Shown here: positions 1-6,050 of the stretch, in pieces
How positions within the stretch are numbered: position 1 is the first letter of the stretch
Layout of the letters: the number at the start of each line of letters is the position of its first letter
IMG/VR virus record: IMGVR_UViG_3300033553_000792
Location: 1 to 23,715 of that record
From: a virus
Length of the DNA: 23,715 nucleotides
Direction: 5' to 3' (one strand)
The notes under the pieces: generated by a model
The model's input: the letters and a program-made list of their open reading frames with translations, nothing else
Told to the model about the DNA's origin: nothing
Databases searched by the model: none
Program-made: the position numbers and the translations under genes

Positions 1-123
1 TTATCCCTGTCCTCTTGATGCTTTTATTAACCCCTTAATAAAACTATTAATCTTTGTAAGCTCCGAGATTGTTAAGTTATCATTTAGTCTTTCCATTATC
101 TCTTTTAACAATCTAATTCTCAT
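1..123 (-). CDS. 40-residue SOS-controlled peptide, unknown function
   Basis: Small open frame that starts with ATG eight bases after an AAGGGAG ribosome binding site and ends with TAA at the very edge of the window. The peptide begins MRIRLLKEIMERLNDN and is charged and probably helical, with no membrane segment or signal peptide, so it does not look like a hydrophobic SOS toxin. What makes it credible is its promoter: about 45 bases upstream lies a near-consensus sigma-A promoter whose spacer is a perfect LexA box. It is therefore likely expressed on DNA damage, and may be the first gene of an operon continuing outside the window. It lies beyond the probable attachment site, so it could be a host gene. 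I do not recognise the family. Confidence 0.55.
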   Translation of the reverse strand: MRIRLLKEIMERLNDNLTISELTKINSFIKGLIKASRGQG

Positions 124-169
124 CTTGCTGTCTCCCTTCATCCATTTCTATGTCGATTTCTTGTTTTTA

Positions 170-198
170 ATTATAGCACGAACATATGTTCGTGTCAT
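170..198 (-). promoter_or_regulatory. Sigma-A promoter for the 40-residue peptide
   Basis: On the minus strand the -35 element is ATGACA (193-198, five of six consensus bases), the spacer is exactly 17 bases, and the -10 element is a perfect TATAAT (170-175). It points at the 40-residue frame at 123-1. The spacer is filled by a LexA operator, so repression by occlusion of RNA polymerase is expected. Confidence 0.8.
177..194. promoter_or_regulatory. LexA (SOS, Cheo-type) operator
   Basis: The core CGAACATATGTTCG (179-192) matches the Gram-positive LexA/DinR consensus CGAAC-N4-GTTCG exactly, and the perfect palindrome extends to 18 bases (177-194). It sits between the -35 and -10 elements of a near-consensus promoter. 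Seen directly: palindrome and placement. Known: this motif is the SOS box of Bacillus and Clostridium relatives. Inferred: DNA damage derepresses the gene to its left. Confidence 0.85.
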
Positions 199-218
199 TA
201 TTTTTAAATATAAAATTT

Positions 219-275
219 ATAGAGCGTCTGGCTTCTGATCAGAATGTTGTGGTTTCAAATCATACTGCGTGTGCA
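219..275 (+). other. Degenerate tRNA-Arg(UCU) 3' part, candidate phage attachment site
   Basis: Read on the plus strand this aligns with the part of a tRNA from the end of the D arm onward. The end of the D stem (GAGC, 222-225) is followed by an anticodon arm with a 5-bp stem (227-231 with 239-243) and a seven-base loop CTTCTGA carrying anticodon TCT (234-236). Next come a 5-base variable region and a T arm with loop TTCAAAT (254-260). Two of five T-stem pairs are broken and there is no 5' acceptor or D-loop half, so it is not a functional tRNA. Temperate phages often integrate in the 3' part of tRNA genes and leave such copies at the far end. Its place between the lysogenic exclusion gene and a LexA-controlled gene fits an attL/attR core. 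Confidence 0.5.
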
Positions 276-280
276 AAAGA

Positions 281-325
281 AAAAAAGCTGTAAAACCTTT
301 TTTCTATAATGGTTTACAGCTTTTT
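281..325. terminator. Bidirectional rho-independent terminator
   Basis: The arms AGCTGTAAAACC (286-297) and GGTTTACAGCT (311-321) pair with one extra A in the left arm. They are flanked by an A-run on the left and a T-run on the right, so the hairpin is followed by U-rich RNA on either strand. It lies just downstream of the Ltp-domain gene (minus strand) and can end its transcript while insulating it from the region to the left. Confidence 0.7.
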
Positions 326-384
326 GTTGTTTTCATTTCTTTGTTGTTTTTCTTTTTTTATCGTTTTTTGACCTAAATCTTATA

Positions 385-1074
385 TTATAATCCTGTTGAA
401 TCAGTTCCATATGTTGCTTGTTCCACTGTGAATCCTTCATATATTAATTGATCAATTAGTCCGCTTCTAGAAAAAGAAGTATAATCCAAATAGTCTTGTG
501 CGCTTTTTTCTGCTTGTTCCATCCAATCAGCTCCGGAATTATCAACACCATATATGGCATCTTCTTCATCGAAACCTTCGTACTTTAATTGCTCTATTAA
601 ACCGCTTCGTGAGAAAGAAGTATAATTCAAATAGCTTATAGCGCTACGCAAAGCATTTTTTTGAGCTACTGTCTCACTAGAAGTTTCTATGCTAGTAACT
701 TGCGGTGCTTCTACTGGTTGTTCAGATACAGGCTCGCTTACTGTTTCTACTACAATTACTTCTGTATCAATTGCTTCCGTTTCAGTTTGTTCAGGTAAAT
801 CTTCTTCAGCAGGTTCTGTTTGCACCGGATCTGCTTTTTCAATACTAATCGTTTCACCGTTTGCTTCTTCATTGGCTAAAGTATCTGTACTGGTATCACC
901 TTTTTCACCTAAATTTCCTAACATACCTAGTACAATAAAAACCATTAAAACCATAAACCACGTTCTTTTGTAGATTGGCTGTTTGTTAACTGCTCCACAA
1001 CTTGGACATGTTATCTTCCCCTTAGCAGATATTTCATGATCACATGACTTGCATTTTCTTAATTTCTTGTCCAT
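385..1074 (-). CDS. Zinc-ribbon membrane protein with two Ltp superinfection-exclusion domains
   Basis: The 229-residue protein has three parts. An N-terminal zinc ribbon has Cys8-x2-Cys11 and Cys23-x2-Cys26. One transmembrane segment follows at about residues 38-55, then a long acidic linker (about 58-138) rich in Glu, Thr and Val. Two near-identical C-terminal repeats (about 141-182 and 189-229) share the motif YTSFSRSGLI with a following YEGF. These repeats match the host-cell-surface Ltp family, known from streptococcal phage TP-J34, where Ltp blocks DNA entry of related phages. There the protein is a lipoprotein; here there is no lipobox, and anchoring is by the membrane helix, with the zinc ribbon likely inside the cell and the repeats outside. 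It starts after AGGAGT, has its own promoter, and lies beyond the late terminators, as expected for a gene expressed in the lysogen. Exclusion is inferred from family and position. Confidence 0.8.
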   Translation of the reverse strand: MDKKLRKCKSCDHEISAKGKITCPSCGAVNKQPIYKRTWFMVLMVFIVLGMLGNLGEKGDTSTDTLANEEANGETISIEKADPVQTEPAEEDLPEQTETEAIDTEVIVVETVSEPVSEQPVEAPQVTSIETSSETVAQKNALRSAISYLNYTSFSRSGLIEQLKYEGFDEEDAIYGVDNSGADWMEQAEKSAQDYLDYTSFSRSGLIDQLIYEGFTVEQATYGTDSTGL

Positions 1075-1117
1075 TATTCAATACTCCTCTCCCATTTTTA
1101 TATATAGTTACCTATTA

Positions 1118-1146
1118 ATTTTATAGTATTTTTTCATCAATCACAA
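1118..1146 (-). promoter_or_regulatory. Putative sigma-A promoter of the Ltp-domain gene
   Basis: On the minus strand TTGTGA (1141-1146) and TAAAAT (1118-1123) are separated by 17 bases, about 45 bases before the ATG at 1074. The elements match four of six and five of six consensus bases. Because two hairpin terminators lie upstream, an own promoter is needed for expression in the lysogen. Confidence 0.5.
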
Positions 1147-1216
1147 TATACGTTTAGGACCTTTTAACTGTCATAAATCTCAAGGATAGATTTTTAACTT
1201 GATTTCATTATAAAAA

Positions 1217-1246
1217 TAAGGTCCTTGAAATTAATCAAGGACCTTA
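1217..1246 (-). terminator. Rho-independent terminator of the late operon
   Basis: A perfect 11-bp stem (TAAGGTCCTTG at 1217-1227 with CAAGGACCTTA at 1236-1246) has an 8-base loop. On the minus strand it is followed at once by TTTTTAT, and there is no T-run on the plus side, so it ends leftward transcription coming from the endolysin gene. Confidence 0.85.
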
Positions 1247-1259
1247 AGTGGAGAGTCAG

Positions 1260-1278
1260 ATATAATCGGGGATTATAT
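1260..1278. repeat. Short perfect dyad between the two terminators
   Basis: ATATAATC (1260-1267), GGG, GATTATAT (1271-1278) form perfect 8-base arms, and the outer bases GTCA and TGAC extend the symmetry with a two-base offset. No T-run follows on either strand. It could be an operator upstream of the exclusion gene or a hairpin extending the termination region. The function is not known. Confidence 0.4.
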
Positions 1279-1346
1279 GACTTTTATTAGTATAATGTTT
1301 TTTATCGCATTTTTCAACTATTTTTTTCATCTTTCAAGTAACTAAA

Positions 1347-1378
1347 AAGGGGTATCCTCAATTTTAGACAGACCCCTT
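1347..1378 (-). terminator. Terminator-like hairpin just after the endolysin
   Basis: The 7-bp GC-rich stem AAGGGGT/ACCCCTT (1347-1353 with 1372-1378) has an 18-base loop. On the minus strand it runs directly into T residues. It starts ten bases after the endolysin stop. The large loop makes it weaker than the hairpin at 1217-1246, with which it is in tandem. Confidence 0.55.
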
Positions 1379-1388
1379 ATAGTTTTAT

Positions 1389-1811
1389 CTACTTGGTTCT
1401 TTTATCTTCAAACCATGTTCCTCTTTTTCGACTATCCATGTGCATAAAAGTATCGTACATTCCAAACCCTCTACCGCCTAGTAATATCCATTTTCTATAG
1501 CAATTAAATAGATATTCGTTTTGGCGTTCTTTTGGCATAGTGAAGAATATCGAAGGTAAGGCTATGTCTGTTGCTACACCTATCAGGTGTTGGCTGTTTG
1601 ATGCGCCGCCTTCATTTTTGTTGTGTATTACGTCACGGTACCAACTATTGACTGGCATGGCTCTCTTGTACCAGTTTCTAAACTCTTGTAAACGTTGAGC
1701 GTGTTCTATTACATCCGGATTTATGAGTATTTCTCCGTTACCTTTACTTTTTATTTCAAATAGCCAAAAGTTTTCTGTTATTCTTCCGTCCGATATTTTT
1801 GCATTAAGCAT
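1389..1811 (-). CDS. Endolysin, M15-family zinc peptidase
   Basis: The 140-residue protein has the zinc peptidase M15A signature. The segment GGASNSQHLIGVATD gives ligands His75 and Asp82, and the C-terminal FMHMD gives His124, followed by Arg residues and RGTWF as in the family. Known members cleave stem-peptide bonds in peptidoglycan (D-Ala-D-Ala carboxypeptidase or L-Ala-D-Glu endopeptidase type), and phage copies act as endolysins. No signal peptide is visible, which fits release through the holin encoded immediately upstream. There is no separate wall-binding domain, so it is a minimal catalytic lysin. It is the last gene of the late operon, followed by two terminators. Confidence 0.85.
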   Translation of the reverse strand: MLNAKISDGRITENFWLFEIKSKGNGEILINPDVIEHAQRLQEFRNWYKRAMPVNSWYRDVIHNKNEGGASNSQHLIGVATDIALPSIFFTMPKERQNEYLFNCYRKWILLGGRGFGMYDTFMHMDSRKRGTWFEDKRTK

Positions 1812-1826
1812 TGTTACACGCTCCTT

Positions 1827-2138
1827 TTATTTTGCTTGATCTATAGGCCGCTTCACTGTTATTTGCTGTATGCTCTCATGACCAAACACGGCTAAAGCTG
1901 CTATGATTGTTCCCTGTATGATTGCCGAGACTATTACTGTAGCTATAAATCCTTCAGCTAAGATGATGGCCAGGTATAACACGGTAATGATAATGCTAGT
2001 AAACAAAAGAATGAATGGTATCTTCCACTCCCCAGTGAACCAAGGTGCTTTTTTGAGAAACAGGCCAAGGGCCCATATAAATACAATCAAGATTAATAAC
2101 TCCGGTCTTATAAAATCTAATACTACTTTCCAATCCAT
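1827..2138 (-). CDS. Holin with three membrane segments
   Basis: The 103-residue protein has three strongly hydrophobic stretches at about residues 12-28, 40-61 and 64-85 and a charged C-terminal tail. The start and spacing resemble the clostridial Hol44-type holins of holin superfamily V, with PELL in the first helix and IIQG in the third. Holins oligomerise in the cytoplasmic membrane and set the time of lysis by opening it to the endolysin. The gene lies between an XhlA-like membrane protein and the M15 endolysin, completing a lysis cassette. The exact holin family is an inference from pattern only. Confidence 0.75.
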   Translation of the reverse strand: MDWKVVLDFIRPELLILIVFIWALGLFLKKAPWFTGEWKIPFILLFTSIIITVLYLAIILAEGFIATVIVSAIIQGTIIAALAVFGHESIQQITVKRPIDQAK

Positions 2139-2149
2139 TTTTTATCCTC

Positions 2150-2530
2150 CTAATTTGCAATCAACGCCCACACTACCCCTGCAATACCAACAGTAATGAG
2201 ACCAATTAATATATTACGTACTTGATTGATAAGTTGCTCTGCTCTTTTTCCATCCTTTTTTTCCAAGTCATCAATCCTCTCATGTAGTCTTAAGACAGTG
2301 TCTTTAGTCTCCATTTTTGCCTGTATATGATCTATTTTTTCCTCGTGTTGTTTTTGAGTCTCAACCATAATACTTAAATCTTTAGCTTGACTGGTAAATG
2401 CCATAGATAGATTGTGTACAGACTCAACTAACTTTTCCATGTTATCTAGCCTAAGCTTATTTGATTTAGATCGTGACTCGTTGTCTGCTATTAATCTTAT
2501 GTGCTCGTGTACCATATTGTCGTGGTCCAT
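2150..2530 (-). CDS. XhlA-like coiled-coil membrane protein of the lysis cassette
   Basis: The 126-residue protein is mostly amphipathic helix (about 10-100, rich in Glu, Lys, Leu and His). It ends with a single transmembrane segment at about 105-124 (ILIGLITVGIAGVVWALIA). This layout matches haemolysin XhlA-type proteins, which in PBSX-like phages sit before the holin and endolysin genes and help lysis. It is longer than typical XhlA proteins (70-90 residues), mainly in the coiled coil. It follows the protease gene by 17 bases and precedes the holin by 12. The start ATG at 2530 has GGGAGGTGAAGT upstream. Confidence 0.7.
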   Translation of the reverse strand: MDHDNMVHEHIRLIADNESRSKSNKLRLDNMEKLVESVHNLSMAFTSQAKDLSIMVETQKQHEEKIDHIQAKMETKDTVLRLHERIDDLEKKDGKRAEQLINQVRNILIGLITVGIAGVVWALIAN

Positions 2531-2546
2531 ACTTCACCTCCCGGAG

Positions 2547-3497
2547 TCATAGCTTAATAGTAAACTCTTTCTTTGCTGCATCCCACTTCACTTCTCCACC
2601 AAATGCTTCTCCTATTGCCCTAAGTGGTACCAGAGTTCTTTTGTTCGAGTCAATGATGGCTGCCGTGTCCATGATTACTTTCTTTCCGTCTACCTTAAGA
2701 TGTTTATCACCTATTACACCTTTTATTTCCATATACATCCTTTCTGGCAAGGTAAATAATCCATGCCCACTCTTATTGTCAAATTCCGGTTCTAGCAAGT
2801 CTATACAGTTTATGTGTATTAAATCTCTTGCTTGCTGCCTGGTTAATTTTTTGCCTTTACGGCTCATGTATAGCCAAAGCATGCCTGCAGCTACTGGTCC
2901 TGATGTTGATGTACCATTAAACCAATGTAATTTGGAGTAATCAGCAGTTACTGGGAACCATATGTCTGTGAAGGCAACTGCATCAAGTCCTTCACCACCG
3001 TTTGAGTAGTCTGCTACCTGATTACGATTATCTTCAAATGCTCCAATTGATATTATCCAAGGTAATTGTGATGGGTAGCTTATAATATTTTCATTTCCCT
3101 TGTTGCCAGACGATGCTATTACGATGATATCATGTTCTTCAAGGCGCTCAATTTCACTGTCTGTCGGACCACTAAAACTACAATTCACAACGGCTATATC
3201 TTTTTTGTTTTCTATAATCCAGTCTACTATTTCTTTTTTCTCTGAGCTAAAAAAATTAAAGCTTACTATTCTGGCGTTAGGTATTACTTGTCTAGCTACA
3301 GCACATACATTTGTGTTATGACCACTCTTACCATCTAAGCGGAAGTTATCCAGGACTATATCTACGTTGTCATGAGGCCTGGGCTTACCATTACTATCTA
3401 GGATTACATACATGCCAGGGTCTTTCTTTATGGGTAGATCTTGATATTTTGATATTCGTGCTTGGTCAAATTCAGCCTTATTTTCTTTTATCATCAT
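2547..3497 (-). CDS. Subtilisin-like (S8) serine protease with C-terminal copper-amine-oxidase-N domain
   Basis: The 316-residue protein carries a recognisable subtilase triad. The Asp is probably Asp34 in YVILDSNG (Asp50 is an alternative). His60 lies in GHNTNV, Asn132 in the oxyanion-site motif SSGNKG, and Ser197 in NGTSTSGP. The last 60 or so residues (about 260-316) match the copper amine oxidase N-like domain found on many clostridial surface proteins, including the hallmark RTLVPLRAIGEAFGGEVKWD. No signal peptide or propeptide is seen. The gene lies between the tail-tip protein and the lysis genes, so the product may ride on the virion and cut host surface protein, process a tail protein, or aid lysis. 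Enzyme class is well supported; target and location are inferred. It starts after AGGAGGAGG; a second ATG one codon later is equally possible. Confidence 0.85.
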   Translation of the reverse strand: MMIKENKAEFDQARISKYQDLPIKKDPGMYVILDSNGKPRPHDNVDIVLDNFRLDGKSGHNTNVCAVARQVIPNARIVSFNFFSSEKKEIVDWIIENKKDIAVVNCSFSGPTDSEIERLEEHDIIVIASSGNKGNENIISYPSQLPWIISIGAFEDNRNQVADYSNGGEGLDAVAFTDIWFPVTADYSKLHWFNGTSTSGPVAAGMLWLYMSRKGKKLTRQQARDLIHINCIDLLEPEFDNKSGHGLFTLPERMYMEIKGVIGDKHLKVDGKKVIMDTAAIIDSNKRTLVPLRAIGEAFGGEVKWDAAKKEFTIKL

Positions 3498-3509
3498 AAC
3501 CTCCTCCTG

Positions 3510-5705
3510 TTATCTTGTTGTTTCTGCATTTGCATTTTCAAGCTTTGATTTTAGTTTTTCTGTTAGTGTTGGAAGTTTGTTTCCAAATACAGCCCTTAAC
3601 TTAAATCCATCCGGTTCATAAATCTCAATGACTTCTGTTATTCTTGCATCCATGGACAAGCCCCATTTTTTGTTTTGAATGGTTACTATATCACCCAGAG
3701 ACCAATCTATACCGTATTTAAATGTTCCGGTGTTTGATATCTCACATTCAAATGCTTCAGCTGCTATTAATTCTGCTAGCTTTTGTTCTCCTCTAGCAAT
3801 TAACCGTGCTTCAATTTCTTCTGGTGACGGTGGCGGTTCTTCTTCTCCGGCACCTACGTCTCTTGCGTCTACAAACTCTTCATAACGATTTAGACCGCTT
3901 TCGCTTCCCACTTCTACTATCACACGGTCCGTTCCTTCACCTTGTCCTGCTACATAAGCAACATTGACGTGACCTATTAAAGAATCGGTGTACTCCTGAC
4001 TTTCTACATTATCAAACTCAACCGAGAATATAACCGGTGGATTAATCTCTTGTCCTGAAGTTAGGTCTTTTCCTTCATATACATCAAATACCCACTTTTC
4101 AAGTTCAATGTCTATGCTTATTTGCCATCCAATACCGGTTGTTCTTGAAATTGATTCAAGTTCTTCATCTAGTTTTTTAAGTCTAGTCTGCCAAGGTAAT
4201 GATGGGCCTCTTCCTAAGTCTTCTTTATTGATTAACATAGAAAAAACCCTATTAGGGTTTGATGGGTTGATACAATTATGATCAATATAGGTTTTCATGA
4301 TTGTCTCTGCATTTGATGTTAATCTGTCATATGCTTGTCCAGTAGGTGGAATGGTCTGACGTTGTTTTGTGATGCCTGATAGTGTATACCCTTTTATCGT
4401 TAGGACTTCATCCTCTCCTTCAAGAAAGTGACGGTGCTTTATGATGTGTACATTTTTAAGATCAGAACCAACTAATAATAAGTTATTTTTCTGAAGTAAC
4501 TCTGTGCCCTTTTTGTTTAGATTGATGATTAGTTCAAATTCTCCCGGTGCATGATATCTGTATGTCGGATAAAATGACTCGTAATCATCAATTTCATCTA
4601 GTAGTTCAAGCCCCGGACTTAGAATTCTGATGGGCTTAAAAGGGGTCACTTCTGTTTCTTTTTCAAGATTTAATCCTGTGTCTGGTTCTGGTTCTGGTTC
4701 TGGTTCTGGCTCTGGTTCTGGCTCTGGTTCGGGTTCAGTACTAGGAAAAACAGCCGTTATAATTCCTGAATCAGTTTCATTTGTTGCGGTTGCCCCTGAA
4801 ACAGTAAAGAAGTCTGCTGTTACTCCAGTTAAGGTGAATCCTTCTTTAGGTGTTAAATTGATTATTGCTGTATATACTGTGTCTGCGTCAAACATGGCCA
4901 TTTCTGGAATCCACGAGACAGTACCTGTATATTGATCTGTTTCAGTTATGGTTGTTACCGGCGTTTCATTTTTTACCGGTGCTGTTATTCCTGGTATCGA
5001 TGCTATATCAATTGTTGTATCAACTGCCGAATCCTCAAATGGAATATCTGTTGAATAAGTTACTCCACCATTTAGCGTGCCGTGCATGTCGTTACCTGAA
5101 TAGTCTAGGGCATCATTGTTGAATGGCCAGTAAGCAACTAGGTGTGGATCAGCAAGCTCTGTTACACTAAGTGACCTGTTTTCCATATCCAGAGCTTCTG
5201 CCTCAGATATTACCTTACTCCATATGCTCATTTCATCTAGAAAACCATTGACTCTTCTATCACTGGAAAACGGTATTCTTGCACCTGCTATTAAGTCTTT
5301 CGCATTTGCAAGGCTAAAGTTCGATGCTGAGAAAGTATCTGTAATAACGCCACCTATTAAAAATTTAACGGTTGTACCAGATCTTGTAACTATTACATAT
5401 TTCCAAACACTGCCGTTCATAATTATTCCCGAACTGGACATAAGCGTCGTGCCATCATAATGGAATGACAGTCTATGATCATCGTAATAACCATTAAGCA
5501 TAAAGCCCCAGTCACCGGTTGCAAATGTTGACTTTATAAGAATAGGCTGGTGATTATTAGAAGATACAACCGTGTTTCTACATTTGATTCTAGCAACAAT
5601 CGAGAAATCACCTGTACCGATGTTGTTAACAGGCGCCGGATTACCAAAGTTAACATAACCATCAATGCCGTCGAGCTCTAGAGAATGTGTATTAAATATA
5701 CTCAT
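3510..5705 (-). CDS. Tail-tip Gp37-like protein fused to LamG and Ig-like domains
   Basis: The 731-residue protein shows four parts. Residues about 8-222 form a LamG/concanavalin-A-like domain (LDGIDGYVNFG at the start, GFLDEMSIWSK and VAYWPFNNDALDYSG near the end). Residues about 235-322 resemble an Ig-like repeat of clostridial surface proteins (YTGTVSW, LTPKEGFTLTGV). Then come nine Glu-Pro pairs (324-341). Residues about 355-731 match the siphovirus ReqiPepy6 Gp37-like tail family, with the start ILSPGLELLDEIDDYESF. Gp37-like proteins normally occupy the tail-associated (Tal) position at the tail tip. The N-terminal fusion suggests carbohydrate or surface binding carried on the tip by a stiff Glu-Pro spacer. 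It starts two bases after the stop of the 34-residue gene, with AAGGTGA upstream. Fold calls are from motifs seen by eye. Confidence 0.8.
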   Translation of the reverse strand: MSIFNTHSLELDGIDGYVNFGNPAPVNNIGTGDFSIVARIKCRNTVVSSNNHQPILIKSTFATGDWGFMLNGYYDDHRLSFHYDGTTLMSSSGIIMNGSVWKYVIVTRSGTTVKFLIGGVITDTFSASNFSLANAKDLIAGARIPFSSDRRVNGFLDEMSIWSKVISEAEALDMENRSLSVTELADPHLVAYWPFNNDALDYSGNDMHGTLNGGVTYSTDIPFEDSAVDTTIDIASIPGITAPVKNETPVTTITETDQYTGTVSWIPEMAMFDADTVYTAIINLTPKEGFTLTGVTADFFTVSGATATNETDSGIITAVFPSTEPEPEPEPEPEPEPEPEPDTGLNLEKETEVTPFKPIRILSPGLELLDEIDDYESFYPTYRYHAPGEFELIINLNKKGTELLQKNNLLLVGSDLKNVHIIKHRHFLEGEDEVLTIKGYTLSGITKQRQTIPPTGQAYDRLTSNAETIMKTYIDHNCINPSNPNRVFSMLINKEDLGRGPSLPWQTRLKKLDEELESISRTTGIGWQISIDIELEKWVFDVYEGKDLTSGQEINPPVIFSVEFDNVESQEYTDSLIGHVNVAYVAGQGEGTDRVIVEVGSESGLNRYEEFVDARDVGAGEEEPPPSPEEIEARLIARGEQKLAELIAAEAFECEISNTGTFKYGIDWSLGDIVTIQNKKWGLSMDARITEVIEIYEPDGFKLRAVFGNKLPTLTEKLKSKLENANAETTR
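4683..4736 (-). repeat. Nine six-base repeats coding a Glu-Pro linker
   Basis: Nine in-frame copies of a hexamer (mostly GAACCA on the coding strand, with GAGCCA and GAACCC variants) encode (Glu-Pro)9 between the Ig-like domain and the Gp37-like part. The near-identical units could change in number by slippage in steps of two residues without breaking the frame. Confidence 0.9.
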
Positions 5706-5707
5706 GA

Positions 5708-5812
5708 TTACTCACCTTCTAACGCCGCTATAACAGCATCTCGCCAATATGACGGAACATCATCGATAGTTATATCCCCGTTTTTAATTTTACGTACATA
5801 GAAATTAACCAT
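5708..5812 (-). CDS. 34-residue conserved small tail-region protein (CD1375-like)
   Basis: A short frame with sequence MVNFYVRKIKNGDITIDDVP followed by a Trp-Arg-x-Ala-Val helix. It resembles the small CD1375-type phage proteins found beside baseplate genes of clostridial phages. Its start overlaps the end of the 81-residue gene by 8 bases and its stop lies two bases before the Gp37-like start, so all three are probably translationally coupled. The position is the one usually held by XkdX-like small tail proteins. Function is unknown, and no membrane segment or cysteine is present. Confidence 0.75.
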   Translation of the reverse strand: MVNFYVRKIKNGDITIDDVPSYWRDAVIAALEGE

Positions 5813-6050
5813 TCATCATCACCCCACTTAATAGTTCAGCAAGTTCCATGATTGCCTCATCTTGAGCATCTAGTTTTTCTTGCATAAGTTCTTTTTCAGT
5901 TGGTGGACTTGGTATTGGTGCATCTTCTGTCCATTCATCTAATAAGTTACTCTCTCCATCATAATGTTTAAAGTAAACTATGTTGTCAATAATTTCTTTC
6001 GTTGTGTATTCTAAAAGTTTTCCATCTTTGAATATTTCGTTTTTATCCAT
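5805..6050 (-). CDS. Small tail-region protein, XkdW-like position
   Basis: The 81-residue protein has an N-terminal part rich in charged and aromatic residues (YFKHYDGESNLLDEW) and a C-terminal helix of the form LDAQDEAIMELAELLSG, a pattern common at the end of small proteins coded between baseplate and tail-tip genes in Firmicute phages. Its ATG overlaps the stop of the preceding baseplate gene (TAATG), and AAGGTGG precedes it. I do not know its role; by position it may be a minor tail or assembly component. Confidence 0.65.
   Translation of the reverse strand: MDKNEIFKDGKLLEYTTKEIIDNIVYFKHYDGESNLLDEWTEDAPIPSPPTEKELMQEKLDAQDEAIMELAELLSGVMMNG

Noticed and set aside
219-275. A functional tRNA gene
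   Set aside because: The acceptor 5' strand and D loop are missing and two T-stem pairs are broken, so only a remnant is supported.
689-973. Plus-strand frame of 94 codons opposite the exclusion gene
   Set aside because: It is a shadow of the acidic linker, rich in Ser, Thr and Val, with no sign of its own initiation site.
4630-4935. Plus-strand frame with a Gly-Ser repeat
   Set aside because: It is the complement of the Glu-Pro hexamer repeat of the tail-tip gene, not an independent gene.
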